Below are positions 1 through 4,787 of a DNA stretch of 5,298 bases, piece after piece. This DNA is from Verrucomicrobiota bacterium. Its GTDB lineage: Bacteria; Verrucomicrobiota; Verrucomicrobiia; Chthoniobacterales; UBA10450. The number at the start of each line of letters is the position of its first letter. The stretch's first letter is position 1. Under the pieces are notes generated by a model that saw only the letters and a list, made by a program, of their open reading frames with translations, had not been told where the DNA came from and searched no databases. A program made the position numbers and the translations under genes. Location of the stretch: assembly GCA_003219395.1 (NCBI GenBank), contig QHOR01000267.1, positions 386-5,683 on the forward strand, written 5' to 3'.

Positions 1-728
1 GCCTTGCCCAGTGTGCCAGTAATGATGTCGATCTTGCCCATCACATCGCGATATTCGTGCGTGCCTCGTCCTGTCTTACCGAGAAATCCAGTTGCGTGCG
101 CGTCGTCCATCATCGTGAGCGCATCGTATTTCTCCGCAAGCTCAACAATTGACTTCAAGTCGGCAATGGTTCCGTCCATCGAGAAACAACCATCGGTGGC
201 GATTAGTCGGAAACGGCTGTCCTTTGCCGCGCGGAGTTGTGCCTCGAGATCGGCCATGTCGTTGTGCTTGTAACGAAAGCGTTGCGCTTTGCAGAGCCGA
301 ATACCATCGATGATGCTGGCGTGATTCAATTCATCGCTGATCACCGCATCTTTGTCGGTGAGCAGCGTCTCGAACAAGCCGCCGTTTGCATCGAAACAGG
401 ATGGATAAAGAATCGTGTCTTCGGTGCCGAGAAATTTGGTAAGCGCGGCTTCGAGTTCCTTATGAATGTCCTGTGTGCCACAAATAAAACGTACACTGGC
501 CATCCCAAACCCATGCGTCTCGAGAGCCTCTTTGGCCGCCGCGATCAGCGCAGGATGATCTGCCAGCCCCAGGTAATTGTTCGCACACATGTTGAGCACG
601 CGTTTGCCGCCCGTGATCGCAATATGCGCGTCCTGCGGACTCGTGATGACACGCTCGGTTTTGAAAAGGCCCTGAGCCTTAATTTCTTCCAGCGTTTGAG
701 CGACCTGATCTTCGAATTGGGAAACCAT
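1..728 (-). CDS. kbl: Glycine C-acetyltransferase (2-amino-3-ketobutyrate CoA ligase), N-terminal part
   Basis: This PLP enzyme cleaves 2-amino-3-oxobutanoate with CoA to glycine and acetyl-CoA, the second step of threonine breakdown after Tdh, in the cytoplasm. The minus-strand translation gives 242 codons matching E. coli Kbl almost throughout: ANNYLGLA (49-56), [16 protein letters not shown] (72-87), SCFDANGG (110-117), NHASIIDG (135-142, with H136 expected to stack on PLP), DDAHATGF (208-215) and TGTLGK (237-242). K242 corresponds to the Schiff-base lysine (about K244 in E. coli). The window ends there, so roughly 155 C-terminal residues lie outside. The start at 728 (MVSQFEDQ) gives an N-terminus of the usual length. 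No clear Shine-Dalgarno sequence precedes it, and an in-frame TTG lies 9 nt upstream. The partner gene tdh is on the same strand about 1.1 kb upstream but is separated by an opposite-strand gene. Confidence 0.96.
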   Translation of the reverse strand, partial: MVSQFEDQVAQTLEEIKAQGLFKTERVITSPQDAHIAITGGKRVLNMCANNYLGLADHPALIAAAKEALETHGFGMASVRFICGTQDIHKELEAALTKFLGTEDTILYPSCFDANGGLFETLLTDKDAVISDELNHASIIDGIRLCKAQRFRYKHNDMADLEAQLRAAKDSRFRLIATDGCFSMDGTIADLKSIVELAEKYDALTMMDDAHATGFLGKTGRGTHEYRDVMGKIDIITGTLGK

Positions 729-882
729 GAATCGCAAATTACGCGGATTAATAAAATGGCGAAGTACGAATGTTGAAGAACAAGGAAATTGAGTATCGAG
801 TTATCCCCATTATCACCGCCAGCTTTCAGGCACAGTCGCCGACTTCGCAGCAAGAACATGTTAAAATCGGACTTGCGCGACT

Positions 883-903
883 TGTGAATAACTGTTAATA
901 ACT
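883..903. promoter_or_regulatory. AT-rich direct repeat with a DnaA-box-like 9-mer upstream of the lipoprotein gene
   Basis: In the 729-919 intergenic stretch, AATAACT occurs twice (887-893 and 897-903), spaced exactly 10 bp, about one helical turn. On the minus strand 883-891 reads TTATTCACA, which fits the E. coli DnaA-box consensus TTATNCACA. A one-mismatch relative, TTATCCCCA, lies at 800-808 on the plus strand. TTGCGC (873-878) and TTAATA (895-900), 16 bp apart, could also form a weak sigma70-like promoter for the gene at 920. Function is inferred only; such short motifs occur by chance. Confidence 0.25.
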
Positions 904-919
904 CGCTCGGTGATTCGCC

Positions 920-1669
920 TTGACCTACGCTGAGCGTCGTAATCTTGCCTGGGCCATTCTCGCGGCGTTTATCGCCCTTGTTCTGCTTAGCGGCTGTGGG
1001 ACAACCCATCATGCTTTGCCGCCTTACGAGCCGCCACTGGCAAAAACGGATTTTCAACATGTGCGTACAACCGCGTACACGCACACCGAGGCAGACCATC
1101 GCGGCTACGGGAATCACAACGCTCTCGGCGGAGAATTGCAGGCGGCTGGTCCACCGATCCACCGAGCCGAAGTAACCCGGCGCGCGATTCCCGTTGAGGG
1201 AGTGCCGCGCGCTCTGCCTGTGAACGAGACCGGTTCGTTTTCGCCGCAACTCCAGCCATTCTCGGTTGAAGAAAGGCGAACAGTGACGCGCACGAACAAA
1301 CGCGGGACAACAACAACTCGCACTGTAAAGCGCGCCGTTGTGGTCGCCAAACCGCGCGTTGGCAGCGCTGCAGCTGATTGGTCGCGCTGGCCGGCAGGCA
1401 CGGCGTTTCGACTGGTCTCCACCGGACAAATTTACCGCGTTGATGATTACGGTTGGGCCCTCGCTGGCCGCAACACGATTGATCTATACATGCCGAATCA
1501 ACATGAAATGAATTCATGGGGCGCTCGCCAGGAAACCATCCAGATTCTGCAATGGGGCGATCCGCAGGAAAGCTTGCAATTCCTGCGCAGACATCAGGAT
1601 TACCGGCATATTAAGCGGATGGTGCTTGAACTGGAAGGTCGCCACGAACAAGCGGCTGCGCTGCGATGA
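920..1669 (+). CDS. Lipoprotein with a 3D (Asp-Asp-Asp) domain, probable cell-envelope/peptidoglycan function
   Basis: The predicted protein has 249 residues. The N-terminus carries RR at 6-7, a hydrophobic stretch (9-23) and the lipobox LSGC, with C26 as lipidated cysteine, so a membrane-anchored lipoprotein is expected. Residues 48-73 (VRTTAYT...NALGGEL) and 153-213 (WPAGTAFRL, IYRVDDYGWALAGRNTIDLYM, WGAR) resemble the two halves of the 3D double-psi barrel seen in the MltA C-terminus and YocH/Rpf2-like proteins; D176 and D188 fit the conserved aspartates. Between the halves is an unusual insert of about 80 residues (74-152), basic and Thr/Arg-rich (RRTVTRTNKRGTTTTRTVKR). No catalytic partner domain is seen, so an enzyme activity is not asserted. 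The start is TTG at 920: an in-frame TGA at 911 blocks extension and no ATG precedes the signal sequence. It lies opposite to, and between, kbl and tdh, convergent with tdh. Confidence 0.82.
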   Translation: MTYAERRNLAWAILAAFIALVLLSGCGTTHHALPPYEPPLAKTDFQHVRTTAYTHTEADHRGYGNHNALGGELQAAGPPIHRAEVTRRAIPVEGVPRALPVNETGSFSPQLQPFSVEERRTVTRTNKRGTTTTRTVKRAVVVAKPRVGSAAADWSRWPAGTAFRLVSTGQIYRVDDYGWALAGRNTIDLYMPNQHEMNSWGARQETIQILQWGDPQESLQFLRRHQDYRHIKRMVLELEGRHEQAAALR

Positions 1670-1679
1670 GTGAATTTAG

Positions 1680-1834
1680 GTAGCTCACGCGTCTCCCGTG
1701 CAATGCCAGTCCGGCTCGGATTTTCGGCATCGCGCCGAAACAAGCTTTCTTTAAAACCTTAGGATTATCGGCGAACGCTAAAAAGCCTGGCAATGGCCAG
1801 ACAGCGTCGCCAGCACGCGAGACGCATGCGCTAC
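1680..1834. repeat. Long imperfect palindrome (MITE-like or REP-like element) between convergent genes
   Basis: Arms at 1680-1701 and 1813-1834 are inverted copies matching at 19 of 22 positions (GTAGCTCACGCG... and the complement of ...CGCATGCGCTAC). A GTGA lies further outside the left arm (1670-1673), matched by TCAC (1835-1838) adjoining the right arm. Inside are smaller pairs: a perfect TTTCGGC/GCCGAAA hairpin (1722-1740), TGCCAG/CTGGCA (1704-1709 with 1787-1792) and CTGGC/GCCAG (1787-1800). There is no meaningful ORF inside. It starts just after the lipoprotein stop codon and ends 35 bp before the tdh stop. The structure suggests a non-autonomous palindromic repeat that may also serve both genes as a transcript end; the mobile nature is inferred. 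Confidence 0.6.
1722..1740. terminator. Possible weak bidirectional terminator hairpin
   Basis: TTTCGGC-ATCGC-GCCGAAA forms a perfect 7-bp stem with a 5-nt loop between two convergent genes. The plus-strand sequence after it (CAAGCTTTCTTT) is only moderately T-rich and the minus strand has no T-tract, so terminator activity is uncertain. It lies inside the palindromic repeat 1680-1834. Confidence 0.3.
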
Positions 1835-1869
1835 TCACAATTGTCCGGGAAAGCGCAACGCTAAGGAAT

Positions 1870-2887
1870 TCACCGATCGCCCCAGTTGAGAACGATCTTG
1901 CCGGAATTGCCTGATTTCATCAGCTCGATCGCTTCCTTGAACTGCGCGTAGGGGAAGCGGTGTGTAATCACCGGTGAGATATCGAGACCGGATTGAATCA
2001 TTGCTGTCATCTTGTACCAAGTCTCATACATTTCGCGGCCATAAATTCCTTTAATAGTCAGTTGATTGAAGACCACCAGGTTCCAATCAATCGCGGCGCT
2101 ACCGGGCATGATGCCTAGCAGCGCGATTTTGCCGCCGTGAAACATGTTCGGCAAAATGTCGGCGAACGCCTTCGGATTTCCGGACATTTCCAGCGCCACA
2201 TCGAATCCTTCCTTCATCCCGAGCTTTTGCATCGCGTCGGTGAGCTTTCCAGTCCGCACATCCAACGCCAGATCGGCTCCCATTTTTCGGGCGAGATCCA
2301 GACGATACGAGTTAATGTCTGTAATCACGACGTGACGGGCGCCGGCTCGTCTGCAGATCGGGATCGCCATGCAACCAATCGGCCCGGCGCCGGTGATCAG
2401 CACATCTTCACCGACCAAGTCGAACGACAGTGCGGTATGCACCGCGTTGCCTAACGGATCGAAGCAGGAAAGCACATCGAGGGGGATCGATGGGTCTGCG
2501 TGCCAGCAGTTGTCCTGCGGAATCGCTACAAATTCCGCCCATGCGCCGGGGCGATTCACGCCGACGCCTTGTGTATTGGGACAGAGATGACGCCGCCCGA
2601 CAGTGCCCACAAGTGATGTGTCCCTCGCCTACTACGAGATCGCCTTTCGCGAATCCTTTCACATGGTCGCCTACGTCGTCGATCACGCCGACGAACTCGT
2701 GGCCGATTGTCATAGGCACTGGAATTGTTTTTTGTGCCCATGCATCCCAGTTGTAAATGTGAATGTCAGTGCCGCAGATCGACGTCTTCAAAACACGAAT
2801 ACGCACGTCATCGCCGCGCACTTCAGGAATAGGAACTTCCTCGAGCCACAACCCGGGCTCGGCTTTCGCTTTCACCACGGCCTTCAT
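1870..2887 (-). pseudogene. tdh: Threonine 3-dehydrogenase, frameshifted in the structural-zinc region
   Basis: Tdh is a cytoplasmic zinc enzyme that oxidises L-threonine with NAD+ to 2-amino-3-oxobutanoate, the Kbl substrate. The first frame starts at 2887 (MKAVVKAK) and shows the catalytic-zinc residues C38, T40, H43 and H63-E64, then EGHITCGHC with C93 and C96, numbered as in E. coli. After R97 the frame breaks. The next frame resumes with RHLC (2581-2592) and continues through [30 protein letters not shown], the Rossmann loop [38 protein letters not shown] and [13 protein letters not shown] to the stop at 1870. The first to last cluster cysteine (C93 to C107) spans 28 nt here instead of 42, a loss of 14 nt that removes C99. 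Restoring 14 nt gives 343 residues, against 341 in E. coli. All other hallmarks are intact, so the lesion is recent or a sequencing/assembly error. Confidence 0.93.
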
Positions 2888-3053
2888 CGTTTTTTGCACG
2901 AAAGGAAAGTAGGCAAATTGGTACTGCATGAAACAAAATTCGTGGAACGGCATCGATTGGGCGTGAGCGCAGGACGTAGAGCCAACCGCCGTGGGCCAAG
3001 ATCGTACAAATCTCCTTCGCCATCGCTCCTATCGCATCCCAGATGGTTTTTTA
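2888..3053. other. Intergenic region between divergent tdh and the S74 repeat-protein gene
   Basis: This stretch should hold the tdh promoter on the minus strand, but I see no convincing -35/-10 pair or Shine-Dalgarno sequence before the tdh ATG. A minus-strand frame from 3023 ([13 protein letters not shown]...) runs across the tdh start in another frame and has no family resemblance I recognise. No strong hairpin or repeat is visible here. Confidence 0.4.
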
Positions 3054-3076
3054 TTGACACATAGGCGGCGTTTCTG
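3054..3076 (+). promoter_or_regulatory. Putative promoter element TTGACAC-N10-TTTCTG, copy 1
   Basis: TTGACA at 3054-3059 is a perfect sigma70 -35 consensus and is followed by C, 10 nt, then TTTCTG (3071-3076). The same pair with the same 10-nt spacing lies upstream of the second paralogue (4586-4608), while the spacer sequences differ. No TATAAT-like -10 stands at 17 nt in either copy, so the exact promoter architecture is unclear. It lies 60 nt before the leader ORF start and 182 nt before the main ATG. Confidence 0.45.
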
Positions 3077-3111
3077 AGAAAACGGATCTGAAGAAAGATA
3101 GTAACGGCCAG

Positions 3112-3174
3112 AAATGAGACGCGATGGTGCCACCTGCGTCCCGCGTGTGCGGGGTTCCTCCGAAACCATTTCGC
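3112..3174 (+). promoter_or_regulatory. Conserved structured 5' leader, copy 1
   Basis: This 63-nt block matches 4647-4708 at 59 positions (two transversions, one transition, one 1-nt gap), although the sequence around it has diverged. It contains a hairpin CCCGC-GTGT-GCGGG (3140-3153) identical in both copies, an upstream GACGC/GCGTC pairing (3118-3122 with 3136-3140) that shares C3140 with it, and TTCCTCCGAAA (3155-3165), whose CCTCC equals the 16S anti-Shine-Dalgarno core. In copy 1 TTCCT (3155-3159) could pair with AGGAA (3223-3227), part of the likely ribosome-binding site of the gene at 3236. I cannot assign it to a known riboswitch class. A cis-regulatory RNA role is inferred from conservation and position. 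Confidence 0.5.
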
Positions 3175-3239
3175 GAGTGGGCGGCGCGGCAGGGAAACTT
3201 CAGAACAGGCCAAAAACAATGAAGGAAATCAAATTATGA
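3114..3239 (+). CDS. Possible 41-residue leader ORF overlapping the start of the S74 gene
   Basis: ATG at 3114 opens a 41-codon frame beginning MRRDGATCVPRVR and ending ...LQNRPKTMKEIKL. Its TGA overlaps the ATG of the next gene (ATGA at 3236-3239), a layout typical of translational coupling. The leader of the second paralogue has a 41-codon frame beginning MRRDGTTFVPRVR and containing LQERPKK. Against a real peptide: no good Shine-Dalgarno sequence, both substitutions in the conserved block are non-synonymous, and indels put the middle of the two frames out of register. It may be a leader peptide or only a chance frame within a conserved RNA. Confidence 0.25.
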   Translation: MRRDGATCVPRVRGSSETISRVGGAAGKLQNRPKTMKEIKL

Positions 3240-4366
3240 AAAATCGGAAAATTATTTTTACAGTCCTGTCTGCCCTTGTCTGTTTTGGGCTTTGCCAGCA
3301 AACGCAAAGCGCCACAGACACACCAGATCCAGGTTCTGTCCCCCTAAGCAATACGGCCGATGGGCAAAACGCCCTTCTCAGCATAACCACAGGTATATAC
3401 AACTCAGCATTTGGTTTCGACTCGCTCCTGAGTCTCGCCGATGGACCGTTCAACACGGGCCTCGGCGCCGGGACGCTCCTACTCAACACCGGAAGCACAA
3501 ATACTGCTGTTGGCGCTGGGGCGCTCTTGAACAACGCAGATGGTTCGTTTAACAACGCAGTCGGCGCCTTCGCGCTCTTTAACAATGTCAGCGGATTCTT
3601 CAATAATGCCCATGGCCGCAATGCACTCCTGAACAGTACCGGCGACCAAAACAACGGGATGGGTGACGATGTCATGGAAGCGAACACGACCGGCTCCTTT
3701 AACACGGCTATCGGCGATGACGCACTCGACAGCAACGTAGACGGCAATTCTAACGTCGCTATCGGCGACGAGGCCGGCACTGCCGTCGTACACGGCAGTC
3801 ATATTATTGCAATCGGCGCTGACGTAACCGGTGGTGGAAGTCCTTTTACTGACTTCGACGACACCTGCTTCATCGGCAGCATCCACGATGAGCCGATTAG
3901 CGACCCCGGCAGCGCCCAAGCAGTATTGGTCGATCAGTTTAACGTGGTGGGCATCGCTCCTTCGTCCCAACGGTTCAAGCACGATATTCAACCGATGAAT
4001 AATGCCAGCGAAGCTCTTCTGTCCCTCAAGCCAGTGACGTTCAAATACAATTTCGATAAGAAAGGCATGACACAATATGGTTTAGTCGCCGAGGAGGTGG
4101 CCAAGGTGAATCCCGACCTCGTGACGCGCAATAAGGATGGCGAAATCGCGAGCGTGCGCTACGAGCAGGTCAACGCGATGTTGCTTAACGAGTTCCTGAA
4201 GGAGCACAAGAAAGTGCAAAGCTTGGAAACGACCGTCGCACAGCAACAGAAGGGAATGGAAATTTTGACAGCCCAGCTCAAAGAGCAGGCTGCGCAAATC
4301 CAAAAAGTGAGCGCCCAGCTTGAAGTGAATAAGCCGGCTTCAAAAGTAGTCGCCAATAAACCGTAA
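3236..4366 (+). CDS. Secreted NTAVG-repeat protein with C-terminal S74 intramolecular-chaperone domain
   Basis: The predicted protein has 376 residues. Residues 1-26 are a Sec signal peptide (basic MKNRK, hydrophobic core, likely cleavage after QSA). A linker TDTPDPGSVPLSNTADGQ follows. Residues 56-194 hold nine repeats with an N-x-A-x-G-like core (starts at 56, 73, 89, 106, 123, 139, 156, 173 and about 190), mostly 17 residues apart, resembling the trimeric beta-roll of YadA heads and phage fibres. Residues 243-318 form a peptidase S74/endosialidase chaperone domain (SSQRFKHDI, LKPVTFKY, YGLVAEEV, RYEQVNAMLLNEFL). S243 and K248 have the spacing of the known self-cleavage Ser-Lys pair. Residues 320-365 look like a coiled coil. 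A trimeric surface or released fibre is inferred; its ligand is unknown. AAGGAA (3222-3227) is a plausible ribosome-binding site, and a terminator follows. Confidence 0.9.
   Translation: MKNRKIIFTVLSALVCFGLCQQTQSATDTPDPGSVPLSNTADGQNALLSITTGIYNSAFGFDSLLSLADGPFNTGLGAGTLLLNTGSTNTAVGAGALLNNADGSFNNAVGAFALFNNVSGFFNNAHGRNALLNSTGDQNNGMGDDVMEANTTGSFNTAIGDDALDSNVDGNSNVAIGDEAGTAVVHGSHIIAIGADVTGGGSPFTDFDDTCFIGSIHDEPISDPGSAQAVLVDQFNVVGIAPSSQRFKHDIQPMNNASEALLSLKPVTFKYNFDKKGMTQYGLVAEEVAKVNPDLVTRNKDGEIASVRYEQVNAMLLNEFLKEHKKVQSLETTVAQQQKGMEILTAQLKEQAAQIQKVSAQLEVNKPASKVVANKP
3401..3817 (+). repeat. In-gene degenerate tandem repeats of 48-51 nt (beta-roll units)
   Basis: This part of the S74 gene encodes nine units, each opening with a motif like N-T-A-V-G and spaced 16 or 17 codons. 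The units have diverged in DNA sequence, so recent slippage is not evident, but the in-frame modular structure allows unit gain and loss. The second paralogue continues the same pattern, with units starting at residues 57, 74, 90, 107, 124, 141 and 163. Confidence 0.8.
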
Positions 4367-4413
4367 GCTCCAAATAGAGTGGCTTCGGTGTCCAGAGCGC
4401 CGAGGTGAATTAC

Positions 4414-4460
4414 AAAGGCGTTCGCCGCAGCGGCGAACGCCTTTCCTTTTTGACTTTTTT
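4414..4460 (+). terminator. Strong intrinsic terminator after the S74 gene
   Basis: A perfect inverted repeat (arms 4414-4428 and 4430-4444, core GGCGTTCGCCGC / GCGGCGAACGCC) is followed by TTTTT (4447-4451) and TTTTTT (4455-4460). It begins 48 nt after the stop codon and should end the first transcript, so the second paralogue needs its own promoter. Confidence 0.92.
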
Positions 4461-4514
4461 CCTGGCTGGAAAGGGCCGTTCAGAAATTTCGCAATTGTTA
4501 TTTTACTAACGTGT

Positions 4515-4529
4515 AAGGCACAATGCCTT
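4515..4529. other. Small hairpin in the intergenic region between the two paralogues
   Basis: AAGGCA-CAA-TGCCTT is a perfect 6-bp inverted repeat with a 3-nt loop, without a T-tract. Apart from this, the terminator and the second leader, nothing else is recognisable in the 4367-4585 stretch. Confidence 0.35.
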
Positions 4530-4585
4530 CCTCCGGTGCCGTTCGCCAGAGCGGCCCGATTATACTGCGAGCGTTCCATTTTCTC

Positions 4586-4608
4586 TTGACACGTCATTCG
4601 CATTTCTG
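4586..4608 (+). promoter_or_regulatory. Putative promoter element TTGACAC-N10-TTTCTG, copy 2
   Basis: TTGACA (4586-4591) and TTTCTG (4603-4608) repeat the arrangement of copy 1 with identical spacing but a different spacer. It sits downstream of the terminator and 63 nt before the leader ORF start, as expected for a separate promoter of the second paralogue. No standard -10 hexamer is evident. Confidence 0.45.
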
Positions 4609-4646
4609 GCAAAAAGCTATCGCAAGAAGATGAATAAATGGCCACA

Positions 4647-4708
4647 AAATGAGACGCGATGGTACCACCTTCGTCCCGCGTGTGCGGGTTCCTCCGAAAG
4701 CATTTCGC
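4647..4708 (+). promoter_or_regulatory. Conserved structured 5' leader, copy 2
   Basis: This is the second copy of the 63-nt leader block, 59 of 63 aligned positions identical. The hairpin CCCGC-GTGT-GCGGG (4675-4688) and TTCCTCCGAAA are unchanged. The outer GACGC pairing is weakened to 4 bp because the partner reads TCGTC instead of GCGTC, so that helix is not supported by compensatory change. Downstream, GGCGGCGCGGCAGGG and AGGCCAAAAA-like stretches are also shared between the two leaders. Confidence 0.5.
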
Positions 4709-4774
4709 CCGCCACGGCGGGCAAGCTGGAGTTGGCGGCGCGGCAGGGGACTTCAGGAAAGGCCAAAAAAATGA
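4649..4774 (+). CDS. Possible 41-residue leader ORF, copy 2
   Basis: ATG at 4649 opens a 41-codon frame beginning MRRDGTTFVPRVR and ending ...LQERPKK. The stop TGA (4772-4774) lies 13 nt before the main ATG, whereas in copy 1 the frame overlaps the main start. A 1-nt shorter A-run near the end explains the earlier stop, and a 1-nt loss in the G-run plus an insertion change the middle. Coding status is doubtful, for the same reasons as copy 1. Confidence 0.2.
   Translation: MRRDGTTFVPRVRVPPKAFRPPRRASWSWRRGRGLQERPKK
4707..4722. repeat. Palindromic insert specific to leader copy 2
   Basis: GCCCGCC-AC-GGCGGGC is a perfect 7-bp inverted repeat. It lies in a stretch absent from copy 1: the first leader goes directly from CATTTCGC through GAGTG to GGCGGCGCGGC, while here about 20 nt more intervene (around 4709-4732). 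It resembles a small REP-type insertion at the edge of the conserved leader block. Confidence 0.5.
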
Positions 4775-4787
4775 AAGAAAACTAAAT

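Noticed and set aside
545..1429. Long minus-strand frame (294 codons) across kbl and the lipoprotein gene
   Set aside because: It overlaps two well-supported genes in other frames, its translation is Arg/Cys/Ser-rich without any domain, and it has the look of a high-GC shadow frame.
987..1517. Minus-strand 176-codon frame opposite the lipoprotein gene
   Set aside because: The plus-strand reading has a lipobox and 3D motifs; this one has no recognisable feature.
2137..2454. Plus-strand 105-codon frame antisense to tdh
   Set aside because: It is opposite clearly conserved Tdh sequence (Rossmann domain) and has no features of its own.
2823..3023. Minus-strand 66-codon frame starting [13 protein letters not shown] with AGGAG just upstream
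   Set aside because: It runs across the tdh start in a different frame and the AGGAG is only 2 nt from the ATG; no family is recognised. It could hide a tdh upstream peptide, but nothing supports it.
2603..3064. Plus-strand 153-codon frame antisense to the tdh N-terminus
   Set aside because: It is opposite the conserved zinc-binding Tdh domain; His/Arg-rich shadow translation without a domain.
3112..3174. Known riboswitch (fluoride, suggested by GCGATGG, or c-di-GMP-I)
   Set aside because: Only a short GATGG resemblance exists; the remaining conserved nucleotides and helices of those classes are absent.
3229..3780. Minus-strand 183-codon frame with repeated Pro/Ala/Leu segments, antisense to the S74 gene
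   Set aside because: Its repeats are the mirror image of the NTAVG repeat units on the plus strand, and it has no signal peptide or known domain. The same explanation covers 4973-5206 minus.
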